Source: an uncultured Sulfitobacter sp. (GTDB lineage: Bacteria; Pseudomonadota; Alphaproteobacteria; Rhodobacterales; Rhodobacteraceae). Taken from it: a DNA stretch of 64,000 nucleotides. How positions within the stretch are numbered: the first letter of the stretch is position 1; each line of letters starts with the position of its first letter. A program made the position numbers and the translations under genes. The stretch covers positions 59,168-123,167 of the forward strand of contig CAJXSZ010000009.1 in the NCBI GenBank assembly GCA_913060815.1. Direction: 5' to 3'. This document shows positions 44,323-53,976 of the stretch, one piece after another. A model generated the notes under the pieces. That model saw nothing but the letters and a program-made list of their open reading frames with translations, was not told where the DNA came from and searched no databases.

Positions 44323-45434
44323 TATTGGAACGTCTTTCTGGGATCAAACGCGTCGCGTATCCCTTCGAAGATAAACACCAGCAGCGACAGCATGATCGCG
44401 AAGGTGAAGAAGGCGGTGAAGGCGAGCCATGGTGCTTGCAGGTTTTGCTTTGCTTGCAGTGTCAGCTCCCCCAGCGAGGGGGCTGAGGACGGCAGGCCGA
44501 AGCCAAGAAAGTCGAGCACAGCAAGCGATGAGATCGTTCCCGTGATCAGGAAGGGCAGCATGGTCAGCGTGGCGACCATCGCATTGGGCAACATATGGCG
44601 GAACATAATCGTGGTGTTGCCTACGCCCAAAGCCCGCGCCGCGCGCACATACTCAAGGTTGCGCGCGCGTAGGAATTCGGCGCGCACCACGCCGACAAGC
44701 GCTGTCCAACTGAATAGCACCAATAGAAACACCAATAGCCAGAAACTTCGCCCCAGAATGGCGAACATGATGATGATCACATAAAGCGACGGTGTAGAGG
44801 TCCAGATTTCGATTACCCGCTGAAAAATCAGATCAAGCCAGCCGCCGAAGAACCCCTGCACCGCGCCCGCCGCAATGCCGATGATCGTGGCCAGCCCTGT
44901 CACGATGAGGGTGAAAACGATGCTCAAGCGGAAGCCATGGATGACACGCGCCAGCACATCACGCTTGGTCCCGTCAGTGCCCAGCAGGTTTTCACCATTG
45001 GGCGGCAGCGGCGCCGCACCAGGGCGATCCACGGCGGTGTCATAGCTGTAGGGGATGGGCGGCCAGATGGTCCAACCCTGCTCGAAGCCTTCGGTCGAAG
45101 TGTCGAAGCCACCAGCTTTGATTTGCTCTACAATCCCTTCAGGATCGTCAAAGCACTGCTCTAGCCCACCGCTGGCAATCAGACATTTAACCTCCGGATC
45201 GCGGTAAGCCGCCTCCGTCTGGAAATCGCCACCAAACTCCGTCTCCGCATAGAAGTTGAAGATCGGCATATACATCTCACCGCGGTAGTTCACGAGGATG
45301 GGTTTATCGTTGGCGATGAATTCGGCAAACAAGCTCAGCGTGAAGACCACCGTAAAAATCCACAGCGACCAATAGGCCCGCCTGTTGCGCGTGAAATTAC
45401 GCCAACGGCGTTGATTGAGGGGGGACATCGCCAT
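44322..45434 (-). CDS. yejE: Peptide ABC transporter permease
   Basis: 370 residues, an inner-membrane permease with an N-terminal helix (about 20-42), a long periplasmic loop (to about 165) and five further helices. The EAA loop region ARALGVGNTTIMFRHMLPNA contacts the ATPase. The long loop carries PIPYSYDTAVDRPGAAPLPP before the first core helix, as in YejE. Coupled to both neighbours by one-base overlaps. Confidence 0.94.
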   Translation of the reverse strand: MAMSPLNQRRWRNFTRNRRAYWSLWIFTVVFTLSLFAEFIANDKPILVNYRGEMYMPIFNFYAETEFGGDFQTEAAYRDPEVKCLIASGGLEQCFDDPEGIVEQIKAGGFDTSTEGFEQGWTIWPPIPYSYDTAVDRPGAAPLPPNGENLLGTDGTKRDVLARVIHGFRLSIVFTLIVTGLATIIGIAAGAVQGFFGGWLDLIFQRVIEIWTSTPSLYVIIIMFAILGRSFWLLVFLLVLFSWTALVGVVRAEFLRARNLEYVRAARALGVGNTTIMFRHMLPNAMVATLTMLPFLITGTISSLAVLDFLGFGLPSSAPSLGELTLQAKQNLQAPWLAFTAFFTFAIMLSLLVFIFEGIRDAFDPRKTFQ

Positions 45435-46579
45435 CAGCCTTCCCTCTTCTCGAAATCAATGCGCGGATCGACCAGCACATACATGAGGTCGGAAATGATG
45501 CTGACGACGAGGCCGATCAATCCAAAGATAAAGAGGGTACCAAACACGATGGGGTAGTCGCGCGCCACAGCCGCCTCAAAGCCCAAACGGCCCAAACCGT
45601 CGAGCGAGAAGATCGTCTCGATGATAAGAGACGAGCCAAAGAAGACTCCGATGAACACCGCGGGAAAGCCCGCGATCACGATGAGCATCGCATTGCGGAA
45701 TACGTGGCCATAAAGCACCTTGCTCTCGCTCAGGCCCTTGGCGCGGGCGGTCATCACATAGTGCTTTTTGATCTCGTCTAGGAAAGAGTTCTTCGTGAGC
45801 AGTGTTAGCGTGGCGAAGGCAGAAATGGTCGATGCCAGAACGGGCAGTGTGATGTGCCAGAAATAGTCCTTCACCTTGCCCCACGCGCTCAGCTCTTCAA
45901 AATTATCAGACGTGAGGCCGCGCAGCGGGAATAGCTCATAGCAGGTGGGATTGAAGGTTGCACCGTTCTCCCAAACCTCCGCCAATCCCGGAATGCGGAA
46001 GCAGTTGGCGGGCACGAAAAGCACAAGCAGAAGGATCGCAAACAAAAAACCGGGGATCGCATAGGCCGCGATAATCGCGCCCGAGGTCCATGTGTCAAAG
46101 CGAGAGCCATCGCGCACCGCCTTCTTGATGCCCAGCGGGATGGAGATGAGATAAGCGATCAGCGTCGACCAAAGCCCCAGCGTGATTGACACAGGCAGCT
46201 TTTCCTTGATCAGATCAATGACGGAGATCGAGCGGAAATAACTCTCCCCGAAATCGAACTGCATGTAATTCCACAGCATGTTGAAGAACCGCTCGACGGG
46301 CGGTTTGTCGAAGCCGAACTCGGCCTCAAGCTCGGCGATGAATTCGGGCGGAAGGCCACGTGCGCCCACGTAGTTGTCATTGCCGCCCAGATCGACAGTG
46401 TCCGCGTCAGTGCCGCTGCCTGCAAAACCGCCGAACACGTCGCCGCCGCCCTGAATGCGTGCAATCGCCTGTTCCACAGGACCGCCAGGCACGAATTGCA
46501 CCAATGCAAAATTCACAAGCATGATCCCGAACAACGTCACTGGGATCAGCAAAAGCCGTCTTAGAATATAGGCGCCCAT
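45434..46579 (-). CDS. yejB: Peptide ABC transporter permease
   Basis: 381 residues. An N-terminal helix [20 protein letters not shown] is followed by a polar region and then the core helices. The EAA-like loop is [22 protein letters not shown]. It forms the pore with YejE. It starts 3 bp after the yejA stop. Confidence 0.94.
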   Translation of the reverse strand: MGAYILRRLLLIPVTLFGIMLVNFALVQFVPGGPVEQAIARIQGGGDVFGGFAGSGTDADTVDLGGNDNYVGARGLPPEFIAELEAEFGFDKPPVERFFNMLWNYMQFDFGESYFRSISVIDLIKEKLPVSITLGLWSTLIAYLISIPLGIKKAVRDGSRFDTWTSGAIIAAYAIPGFLFAILLLVLFVPANCFRIPGLAEVWENGATFNPTCYELFPLRGLTSDNFEELSAWGKVKDYFWHITLPVLASTISAFATLTLLTKNSFLDEIKKHYVMTARAKGLSESKVLYGHVFRNAMLIVIAGFPAVFIGVFFGSSLIIETIFSLDGLGRLGFEAAVARDYPIVFGTLFIFGLIGLVVSIISDLMYVLVDPRIDFEKREG

Positions 46580-46582
46580 GAT

Positions 46583-48511
46583 TTACCTCAGCACGCCTTC
46601 GCTGCGCAATGTTTCCGCTTTCTCGGCGTCATACCACCAGAAATCGAGGTAGCCCAGCGCGTATGCAGGCTGCTCCTCCGGATGGCCATACTGGTCGTAA
46701 TACGCTGTCCAGTAGACATCGTTATACCACACGGGGATCATGATGAATTCATGGCGCAACGCACGGTCCAACGCAGTCATCGCTGCCTGCTCCTGTTCGC
46801 GGGTCTCGGCCTGCAATGACGCTTCAATGATGGCATCCACCATGGGGCTGGCCAGCCCTGCGGGGTTGAACAGCGAAAACTCCGATGCCTCCGAGCCATA
46901 GCGCTGCATCAGGCCTGTGCCCGTGCCAAGGAAGGCAGCATATTGATCATAGATGAGATCATAGTCGCGGTCCCGCTCACGGGAGGTGTATTGCGAGGCA
47001 TCCACCCGCTCCAGCACAGCCTCGATCCCGAAGGCCTCAAGATTGGACATGAAGTTCTCAACCACAGCCGACAGGGTCGCGGACCCCGATGAATTTAGCA
47101 GGAACGTTAGTTTAAGCGGCTCTCCCGCAGCATTGCGCCGCTTGCCGTCATCGCCCACGGCCCAGCCAGCATCATCAAGCAGCCGTGACGCCGCGCGCGC
47201 ATTGCGGCGGTCCAGCAGGCGCGCAGCACCAGAACTGTGCGGCATGCGGACTTCATCGGTCAACAGCTCTGGCACAACCACATCGCCAAGGCTTTGCAGC
47301 AGCTCCAGCTCGGCCCCCTCTGGAACACCCGTTGCCATCAAAGGCGTGTCTTGGGTGAACGAGGCGCGCTGTTTGAACAGCCCGTATTGCAGGGATTCGT
47401 TGGTCCATTCAAAATTGAACGCCAATGATACCGCTTCGCGCACGCGCTTGTCTTGCAATGTCTCGCGACCCAGATTGAACACGATGCCCGACGGCGTCGG
47501 TGGTGATCCGTCTGGAATTGATTCGAGTTTTACAAAACCGTTCTGCGCCTTTGGAAAGTCATAGGCCGTGGCCCACTGTTTTGAGTTGCCCTCATTGCGG
47601 AAGGTATACTCGCCCGATTTAAACGCCTCGAAGGCGGAGTTCTCATCGCCGAAGTACTCGACGCGGATACGGTCAAAATTGTTGCGGCCAACGTTGAACG
47701 GCAGGTCATTGCCCCAATAATCGGGGTTACGCTTATAGACGATGCGGCGATTCACATCCACATCCTCGATCATGTAAGGACCAGACCCGGGTGAGGTCTC
47801 CAACCGGCTTTCGTCCAGCCGCGCACCTGTTTCCTCATACCATTTCTTGGACCACGCAGGCACGAACCCCACCTGATCGATCAACGACCGCCGCGAGATA
47901 CCTTCGGCAAAATAGAATTTGATGCGGTAGTCATCCAGCACCTCAACCTTCGGGATACGCTGGCGCACCGCGTCGGCATAAGACTTCAGCCCCTGATCCA
48001 GCAGCAGGTTATGGGAAAATGCGATGTCGTGGGCGGTCACAGGATCGCCACTGGAAAACCGCGCTTCGGGGCGCATGTTGAAGATAACCCAGTCTTTGGT
48101 CTCGGGGTACTCAAGACTTTCGCAGAGCAGACAGTAATATTCTGCATAGACGTCCGCAGGCGCGGCCTCGTTGCCCGTCCCGCCGCCCAGCAGGCTTTCA
48201 TACATCATGCTGCTCAATGCGCCCCCGCGCCCCTTGCGAGAATAGGGGTTCATGGAATCGAACGTCCCTAGGGTCGATATCGCGATCTCACCACCTTTGG
48301 GCGCTTCGGGGTTCACATAGTCAAAATGCGCAAAGTCGGCGGGATAGCTTAAATCACCGTAGAATGAGTAACCATGGCTTTTGATCATGCCTTCTTCGCT
48401 GTCGGCGCGCAAATCACTGCCCCAAATTGCTGCACATACCGAAACGGCCAGCACAGACCACAGGTGCGCACCCTTGCGGCGGTGGCGTTGGACACGGGCA
48501 AAAGGCATCAT
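46583..48511 (-). CDS. yejA: Peptide ABC transporter substrate-binding protein
   Basis: 642 residues, SBP family 5. The signal peptide is at about 14-36 (LWSVLAVSVCAAIWGSDLRA), and the mature start is SEEGMIKSHGYSFYGDLSYP. The YejA type is recognised by FAHFDYVNPEAPKGGEIAIS and the C-terminal YGHPEEQPAYALGYLDFWWYD. In enterics YejABEF takes up microcin C and oligopeptides. First gene of the four-gene operon. Confidence 0.93.
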   Translation of the reverse strand: MMPFARVQRHRRKGAHLWSVLAVSVCAAIWGSDLRADSEEGMIKSHGYSFYGDLSYPADFAHFDYVNPEAPKGGEIAISTLGTFDSMNPYSRKGRGGALSSMMYESLLGGGTGNEAAPADVYAEYYCLLCESLEYPETKDWVIFNMRPEARFSSGDPVTAHDIAFSHNLLLDQGLKSYADAVRQRIPKVEVLDDYRIKFYFAEGISRRSLIDQVGFVPAWSKKWYEETGARLDESRLETSPGSGPYMIEDVDVNRRIVYKRNPDYWGNDLPFNVGRNNFDRIRVEYFGDENSAFEAFKSGEYTFRNEGNSKQWATAYDFPKAQNGFVKLESIPDGSPPTPSGIVFNLGRETLQDKRVREAVSLAFNFEWTNESLQYGLFKQRASFTQDTPLMATGVPEGAELELLQSLGDVVVPELLTDEVRMPHSSGAARLLDRRNARAASRLLDDAGWAVGDDGKRRNAAGEPLKLTFLLNSSGSATLSAVVENFMSNLEAFGIEAVLERVDASQYTSRERDRDYDLIYDQYAAFLGTGTGLMQRYGSEASEFSLFNPAGLASPMVDAIIEASLQAETREQEQAAMTALDRALRHEFIMIPVWYNDVYWTAYYDQYGHPEEQPAYALGYLDFWWYDAEKAETLRSEGVLR

Positions 48512-48626
48512 CGGCAGGCTCCTTGGGTCAGAGAATAGTGTTTCCGTTCAAAATGTAGGCTAAAGCGCTGCCGCGCCAAGATACAAGTTGCAACTCTGTG
48601 ATCTAGCAGGATTCGGCACTAAAATG

Positions 48627-48651
48627 CGAAAAGGCCGCCCAAAGGCGACCT
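48627..48651 (-). terminator. Terminator after the cytochrome c gene
   Basis: On the minus strand, AGGTCGCC pairs with GGCGGCCT around TTTG, then TTTTC. It lies 29 bp after the stop of the cytochrome gene. Confidence 0.75.
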
Positions 48652-48679
48652 ATTCAATTTTATCACGCGATCTGCTCGA

Positions 48680-49180
48680 TCAGTCGTCGAGGCTGTCGAG
48701 GTATGCAATCACATCTGCGCGGTCTTCTGGCTTGGCCAGACCAGCAAAGCCCATCGTTGTTCCGGGCGCCCATGTCGCTGGCTTTTCGAGAAACGCGTAG
48801 AGGTTTTCGGCTGTCCATACATCAGCTTGCTCCGACAGAGCGCCAGAGTATTCATAGGACGCCACGGAACCAACGTCACGGCCAACAACGCCATACATAT
48901 GGGGGCCAACAGCGTTCTCGCCGTCGCCGACTTTGTGACAGGCAGTGCACTTGCGGAAGACTTTTGCGCCGCTGTCAGCAGACGCTGCCGCCATACGCTC
49001 TTCGAACGGTACCTCGGCGACTTCCTCTTCGGGTTCATTCCCTGCAACTTCAATCACGTAAGATGCCTCACCGTGCAAAGACGCATGGTAGACTTCTTCA
49101 CCCGCCCATTTACCCAGCAACAACACCAGCCATGCACCCAGCAGGCCAGCAGAAATCTTTGTAATGGTCATTGTATCCAT
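48680..49180 (-). CDS. Membrane-anchored c-type cytochrome (c552/cy type)
   Basis: 166 residues. One N-terminal helix (ISAGLLGAWLVLLLGKWAG) stays uncleaved and anchors the protein. A Glu/Pro-rich linker (about 45-70) follows, then a class I cytochrome domain with the haem site CTACHKVG and the axial Met in GTTMGFAGL. Such anchored cytochromes carry electrons from the bc1 complex to cbb3 or aa3 oxidase. The start at 49180 is chosen over 49207 to place the helix correctly. Divergent from the dehydratase gene. Confidence 0.93.
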   Translation of the reverse strand: MDTMTITKISAGLLGAWLVLLLGKWAGEEVYHASLHGEASYVIEVAGNEPEEEVAEVPFEERMAAASADSGAKVFRKCTACHKVGDGENAVGPHMYGVVGRDVGSVASYEYSGALSEQADVWTAENLYAFLEKPATWAPGTTMGFAGLAKPEDRADVIAYLDSLDD

Positions 49181-49309
49181 GGCTACGATCCGTCGTTTGT
49201 AATTCACTTGTGTTCCGTGCGGTATCTATTGCTTTCCCTGCCAGCAAGCAAGGTGTAGTTAGCGCGACGAAACGACCAAATGCGTATGTTTTTACGAAGG
49301 AACCATAGG

Positions 49310-50164
49310 ATGACCGCAAACGCTCCGCTGCGCATCGCCTTTCAGGGCGCTTTGGGTGCCTACAGCCATGAGGCCTGCCTGCAAGCACGCCCTGATGGTG
49401 TGCCCGTCCCCTGCACCACGTTCGAGGGGGTCCTGCGCGCGGTGCGTGAGGGGCGCGCGGATCTTGCTATGCTGCCTGTCGAGAACACGACCTATGGTCG
49501 CGTGGCCGACATTCATCGTCTGCTACCCCAAAGCGGTATGCACATCATCGAGGAAGCCTTCGTCCGCGTGCGTATCGCGCTGATGGCCAAACCCGGTGTG
49601 ACGCTGGACCAGATCAAACATGTGCGCGCCCATCTGGTGCTTTTGCCACAGGCGCGTGCATATCTTGAGGCCAATGGCATCACGTCCGAGCCTGCCGTTG
49701 ATAGCGCGGCCGCTGCCGAAGAGCTTGCTGCGGGCGGTCCTGCGCATGAGGGCGTGCTGGCCAGTGCAGTGGCCGCAGACATTCATGGGCTGGAGGTTCT
49801 GGCGGACGGCATCGAGGATCTGGATCACAACACCACGCGCTTTTTGCTGATGGCGCCAGAGCCGGACATGACGCAGCGCGGCAGCAAAATGATGACGACA
49901 TTCGTATTCGAGGTCCGCAACATCCCCGCCGCCCTCTACAAGGCGATGGGTGGATTTGCGACCAATGGCATCAACATGACCAAGCTCGAAAGCTACATGG
50001 TGGGTGGCTCGTTCACCGCGACGCAGTTCTACGCCGATATTGAAGGACACCCTGATGATCCAGCAGTCAAACGCGCTCTGGATGAGCTAGGCTATTTCAC
50101 TAACATGCTGGATATTCTGGGTGTCTATCCTGCGCATCCGGGACGGTGGAACATCACAGGTTAG
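49310..50164 (+). CDS. pheA: Prephenate dehydratase
   Basis: 284 residues, monofunctional. The dehydratase domain (1-185) has IAFQGALGAYSHEACLQ, LPVENTTYGRV and the catalytic TRF of NTTRFLLM. The C-terminal ACT domain (about 195-284) senses Phe; NMTKLESYMVGGSF takes the place of the usual ESRP motif, so feedback control may differ. It makes phenylpyruvate from prephenate; the chorismate mutase lies at 21.3 kb. Confidence 0.95.
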   Translation: MTANAPLRIAFQGALGAYSHEACLQARPDGVPVPCTTFEGVLRAVREGRADLAMLPVENTTYGRVADIHRLLPQSGMHIIEEAFVRVRIALMAKPGVTLDQIKHVRAHLVLLPQARAYLEANGITSEPAVDSAAAAEELAAGGPAHEGVLASAVAADIHGLEVLADGIEDLDHNTTRFLLMAPEPDMTQRGSKMMTTFVFEVRNIPAALYKAMGGFATNGINMTKLESYMVGGSFTATQFYADIEGHPDDPAVKRALDELGYFTNMLDILGVYPAHPGRWNITG

Positions 50165-50173
50165 AGCGGGGCA

Positions 50174-50638
50174 TCAGCCCCTCTCATAGCGTTCTTCCAT
50201 AGACTTGGCGAATTCGGCCACGCGCAATTTGTACTTTTTGGTCATCGACGCCTTGGCCAGCTTGATGGATTGTACCAACAGACGCGCTGACAGGTTCAGA
50301 GGCTTGATATCAAACACAACCATGATCCGCGTTCGGGTCCTGGATAAGGCAACCAGCTCTATGGTCATTGTTGTAAAAAGCCCCGGAGACTTACACTCAA
50401 GAACCATCTCGTGCGGCTTGTCGAGGGTTACCATCTCGATGTCGACCTGACGCCGCTTGCCGCGCAGGTTGAACATGGCGCTCCATGTCATGCCAACGCC
50501 GCGTACTGTTTTGGTGTCCGTGCGCTGCACTTCGGCGCCTCGGCGCATGGCAGCACGCTCGAACATCTCGAAATCGCACAGCATTTCGAAAACCGCATCA
50601 ATGGGCGCATCAACATCTTCTTTTGTCGAGAATTTCAT
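50174..50638 (-). CDS. SRPBCC-family (START-like) protein
   Basis: 154 residues. The SRPBCC fold is suggested by the N-terminal strand KFSTKEDVDAPIDAVFEML, the DFEMFERAAMRRG helix and the C-terminal helix LLVQSIKLAKASMTKKYKL. It probably binds a hydrophobic ligand, and the function is unknown. It converges on pheA with a 9-bp gap. Confidence 0.82.
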   Translation of the reverse strand: MKFSTKEDVDAPIDAVFEMLCDFEMFERAAMRRGAEVQRTDTKTVRGVGMTWSAMFNLRGKRRQVDIEMVTLDKPHEMVLECKSPGLFTTMTIELVALSRTRTRIMVVFDIKPLNLSARLLVQSIKLAKASMTKKYKLRVAEFAKSMEERYERG

Positions 50639-50740
50639 GCTCGCCTCGGTGTTATTATTATTTGTTAAATCACTTTAAGGCTGCCCCCGCACGGGTCAAC
50701 CATTCTGCTCAGATACTCACAATATCGGCATGTCCCGCAT

Positions 50741-51709
50741 TTAGTCGAGCGTATCCGACAACCAACGTTCTATGAGGAAGTGGGCAATCGCCCCTTTTCG
50801 GGCGGGCATTATTTCGGGGTGGTGACCTTGGCTCACCGTCATCATCTCTTCGCGCGTGACCCAGCGAGCATCTTCGATTTCTACAGGATCTATGTTGATG
50901 TCGGTGCTGATCGCCTCACCGTGGCAACCAAACATCAAAGACGCTGGAAACGGCCACGGCTGACTGGCGAGGTATCCAACTTCGCCCACACGCACGCCCG
51001 ACTCCTCAAACACCTCGCGGCGCACGGCCGCCTCAAGCGTCTCCCCGGGTTCAACAAATCCTGCCAGCAGTGAATACATCCCAGCAGGCCAACCCGGAGA
51101 GCGGCCCACCAGAACAGAGTTGCCGTGGGTGATCAGCATGATCACCACAGGGTCGGTCCGCGGGAAGTGTGATGCCCCGCAGGAAGCACATTTGCGCTGC
51201 CAGCCGCCTTGCGACATTTCTGTTTTCACACCGCATTTCGCGCAGAAAGGATGCGTCTCATGCCAACTAAAGATCGCCCGCCCCGATGCCGCCAGTTCCG
51301 CATCGCGGGGGTCAAGCCATGTCATCACGCGCCTCAGCTCGGCGAACACCATCCAGTCTGGCAAGGCGGGGTGGCGCTGTTCGCTGGGATCAAGAAAGCC
51401 GCCAAGGCTGCTCTCGTCCAGATTTGCAGGGGTCCACGCAGAGATATCAACAGCGAATGTCGGCCCGCCTTCTTCGCGGCCCAACAGGATCGGCGGCTCC
51501 GCTGCATCTTTGAGTGCGGCGTGATCCATAGGAAGGCGGATCAAACCCGCTGGCCGTTCTGCCGAAATCAACGGCTTGCCCCGCCAGAACAATATCGCGC
51601 GCGCCGTCGGATCGGCAGCAGCCTGCGCGATCGCTTCGGGGTTGCCACGCAACTCACCTGCACGGTCAAGGTTAGACCCCCCAAATGTCACCAACTCCGC
51701 GTCTTTCAT
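50741..51709 (-). CDS. nudC: NADH pyrophosphatase / NAD-capped RNA hydrolase
   Basis: 322 residues. An N-terminal domain (1-130) leads to a zinc ribbon (CAKCG...CASCG) and a Nudix domain with the box GFVEPGETLEAAVRREVFEE. The SQPWPFPASLM motif after the box is the NudC signature. It hydrolyses NADH and removes NAD caps from RNA. The ribosome site AGGGAG supports ATG 51709 over upstream in-frame ATGs at 51724 and 51772. Confidence 0.95.
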   Translation of the reverse strand: MKDAELVTFGGSNLDRAGELRGNPEAIAQAAADPTARAILFWRGKPLISAERPAGLIRLPMDHAALKDAAEPPILLGREEGGPTFAVDISAWTPANLDESSLGGFLDPSEQRHPALPDWMVFAELRRVMTWLDPRDAELAASGRAIFSWHETHPFCAKCGVKTEMSQGGWQRKCASCGASHFPRTDPVVIMLITHGNSVLVGRSPGWPAGMYSLLAGFVEPGETLEAAVRREVFEESGVRVGEVGYLASQPWPFPASLMFGCHGEAISTDINIDPVEIEDARWVTREEMMTVSQGHHPEIMPARKGAIAHFLIERWLSDTLD

Positions 51710-51885
51710 CTCGCTCCCTTTCATGCCCGAACCGCATTTTGTGTTTGTGCGGTCCGCGACCCCATGCTTCAACCCTTAATCTCGCGATGCGATCCCACTA
51801 TCTGATTTACCTACTCAACCTGTGCTGGTAATTTGCAATTCATGAGGGTCACCGACAATCCACAACAGCAGGACAGGACAAGCGC

Positions 51886-53670
51886 GTGATCAAAATCAGG
51901 CTGCTGGCGACGACTGATCTGCATGGCCATCTTCTGCCCTTTGACTATATCAAAGATCAGCCGACACAAGGCGACGGCCTTGCGGGTCTTGCCCGTTTGA
52001 TCGCAGAGGAACGCGCCCGCGCCGACGCACAAGGCGTGCCTGTCATTCTGGTCGATAACGGAGATACCTTTCAGGGCAATCCGCTGGCTAACCGCCTTGC
52101 ACATCAGAAGGTTCGCTGCGATCACCCCATCGTCGCCTGCATGAACCACCTCGCGTATGATGTTGCAGGATTGGGCAACCATGATCTCGACCATGGCCTG
52201 CCATACCTCAAAGCGGTTGCAGGCGCGCTCGAGATGCCACTGTTGAACAGCAACTTGGAGGGCGTTGACATTGCGCCCCTAAAGAAATCCGTTCTGCTTC
52301 ATGTAGATGTTGGCGATCAGGCAGCCGGTGCTCTCACATTGGGTGTGATTTCGGTACTGCCCCAGCAAAGTGCGGCATGGAACAAACAGCACCTCGGCGA
52401 TGGAGCGATTGCCAATGATCCTGCGCAAACAGTCATCGACACATCAAAAGACCTCAGGGCCGCAGGTGCCGACCTTATCGTCGTGCTTGCCCATATGGGT
52501 GTTGGCCTGCGAGATGGGGACAACAGCGACAGCCGTGCATCCCATGCGCTGGTCGAGACAGGTTGCGTCGACGCGGTCATACTGGGCCACACCCACCGCA
52601 GGCTTCCTTCGGTTGATTACGCAAAGCGGGATGGCGTCGATATTCACAAAAGCACGGTCGGCGGCGTTCCCGCCCTTATGGCAGGACATGCGGGATCAGA
52701 TCTCGGTGTTATGGACCTCACGCTTGAGCATGATGCGGACACTGGCTGGCGCGTTGCCATGCACCACTGCGTGCTGCGACCCAACGGAGCCAACGTGCTG
52801 GCCGATCCGCCTATTGCGGCGCTGGCACAAACCGAACACGATCGTGTGCGCGGCGCCCTACGCCAGCGCATCACCAAGACCGCGCGCACACTGCACAGCT
52901 TTTTCTCCACTGCCTGCCCCGCACCGACACAACACCTGACAGCACTTTCATATTATAACGTCGTGAATGCAGCGCTGGCAGGAACTGCGCATGAACAGGT
53001 TCCGGTTCTGGCGACTGCAGCAGCACATGGTGCGGGAGGGCGTGACGGGCTGGGAAATTACATCCATATCCCCAAAGGCGACGTCTTGGCGCGCCACATG
53101 GCGGGGCTTAACCCGTTTGAAAACCAAGTCGTCGGCATTTCCGTGACCGGCGCGCAATTACACGAGTGGTTGGAGCATTCAGCATCACTCTTCAACACAT
53201 TGCTCCCCACAAAGCCCAATCAGTTTCTCGCAAATCCTGACATTCCTGCGTTCCAGTTCGACACTATTTTTGGTCTGAACTACCTCATTGATCCCACGCA
53301 AAAGCCCTACGCCAGAATTTCGGCGTTGACCTATGCCGGTGCGCCCGTTCGGGATGATCAGCAGTTTATCCTTGCCACCAACCAGTTTCGTGCCTCTGGA
53401 GGCGGCGGATATCTCCCTACGCCGAAGGATCGCATCGTCGCGACCCTTGATACATCTATCGAGGCAACCATGACCGAGATCTTGCAAAGCGGCACGCCCG
53501 CTCCCTGGGGCAATACCGCGCCTTGGGCCTTCGCTCCGCCCACCCCGACACAGGCGCTAATCTATACGCACCCCGATGCGATGGAACAAATCGCAGATAT
53601 CCGTCACCTGAAACCAACTCTGCAAGGCTCGACACCAGACGGCTTTATCCGCATTTCACTGACGCTGTGA
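51886..53670 (+). CDS. CpdB/5'-nucleotidase family phosphoesterase without signal peptide
   Basis: 594 residues. The metallophosphatase domain (1-270) has TTDLHGH, DNGDTFQGN, GLGNHDLDHG, VLAHMG and LGHTHR, all metal ligands intact. The 5'-nucleotidase C-terminal domain (about 320-560) has NQFRASGGGGY. It probably acts on 2',3'-cyclic nucleotides and 3'-nucleotides. Unlike CpdB of enterics it starts straight with the first strand (MIKIRLLATTDLHG) and has no signal peptide. Start is GTG at 51886. Confidence 0.9.
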   Translation: MIKIRLLATTDLHGHLLPFDYIKDQPTQGDGLAGLARLIAEERARADAQGVPVILVDNGDTFQGNPLANRLAHQKVRCDHPIVACMNHLAYDVAGLGNHDLDHGLPYLKAVAGALEMPLLNSNLEGVDIAPLKKSVLLHVDVGDQAAGALTLGVISVLPQQSAAWNKQHLGDGAIANDPAQTVIDTSKDLRAAGADLIVVLAHMGVGLRDGDNSDSRASHALVETGCVDAVILGHTHRRLPSVDYAKRDGVDIHKSTVGGVPALMAGHAGSDLGVMDLTLEHDADTGWRVAMHHCVLRPNGANVLADPPIAALAQTEHDRVRGALRQRITKTARTLHSFFSTACPAPTQHLTALSYYNVVNAALAGTAHEQVPVLATAAAHGAGGRDGLGNYIHIPKGDVLARHMAGLNPFENQVVGISVTGAQLHEWLEHSASLFNTLLPTKPNQFLANPDIPAFQFDTIFGLNYLIDPTQKPYARISALTYAGAPVRDDQQFILATNQFRASGGGGYLPTPKDRIVATLDTSIEATMTEILQSGTPAPWGNTAPWAFAPPTPTQALIYTHPDAMEQIADIRHLKPTLQGSTPDGFIRISLTL

Positions 53671-53672
53671 CC

Positions 53673-53701
53673 TTGCAGCAGCGCGCCGCTTTGCCTATAT
53701 C
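53673..53701 (+). promoter_or_regulatory. Promoter of the 4.5S RNA gene
   Basis: TTGCAG (53673-53678), a 17-bp spacer and TATATC (53696-53701) form a strong sigma-70-type promoter directly upstream of the SRP RNA, starting right after the nucleotidase stop. Confidence 0.75.
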
Positions 53702-53707
53702 TCGAAT

Positions 53708-53802
53708 CGAGAGGTTGGTGCGGGCAGGCGCCTCGCCAACCTGGTCAGAGCCGGAAGGCAGCAGCCACAACGAGTCCCGCTTGGGTCGTTATCAATCTCT
53801 CA
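53708..53802 (+). ncRNA. ffs: Signal recognition particle RNA (4.5S, small bacterial type)
   Basis: About 95 nt. The universally conserved apical loop region is present: GGTCAGAGCCGGAAGGCAGC followed by AGCCACAACG. The closing helix is formed by GAGAG (53709-53713) with CTCTC (53797-53801), and GCGGG pairs with CCCGC further in. It forms the SRP with Ffh (19.4 kb). The usual alphaproteobacterial neighbourhood, ffs near dnaX, is kept. The ends are estimated from the promoter and helix, to within a few bases. Confidence 0.93.
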
Positions 53803-53808
53803 CCTAGA

Positions 53809-53833
53809 GCTTAAACAGCAAAGCTGTTTAAGC
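53809..53833 (+). repeat. Perfect inverted repeat after ffs
   Basis: GCTTAAACAGC-AAA-GCTGTTTAAGC, an 11-bp perfect stem with a 3-base loop, 7 bp after the SRP RNA. It lacks a T run, so it may be a processing or stability hairpin or a Rho-linked terminator. Two smaller palindromes follow: CCGCAAAGCGG (about 53892-53902) and ATTCGC-ATA-GCGAAT (about 53922-53936). Confidence 0.7.
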
Positions 53834-53976
53834 GGAACCTGATAGTGCCTTTGCTTAAAAAGGGTCACGAAAAGGTAGATCACAGAAAATACCGCAAAGC
53901 GGAATGTGACGCTGGAAGGGTATTCGCATAGCGAATGTCCCGAGAGGCAATCGCTCCAAAGCAAGCTCGCCCCCCC

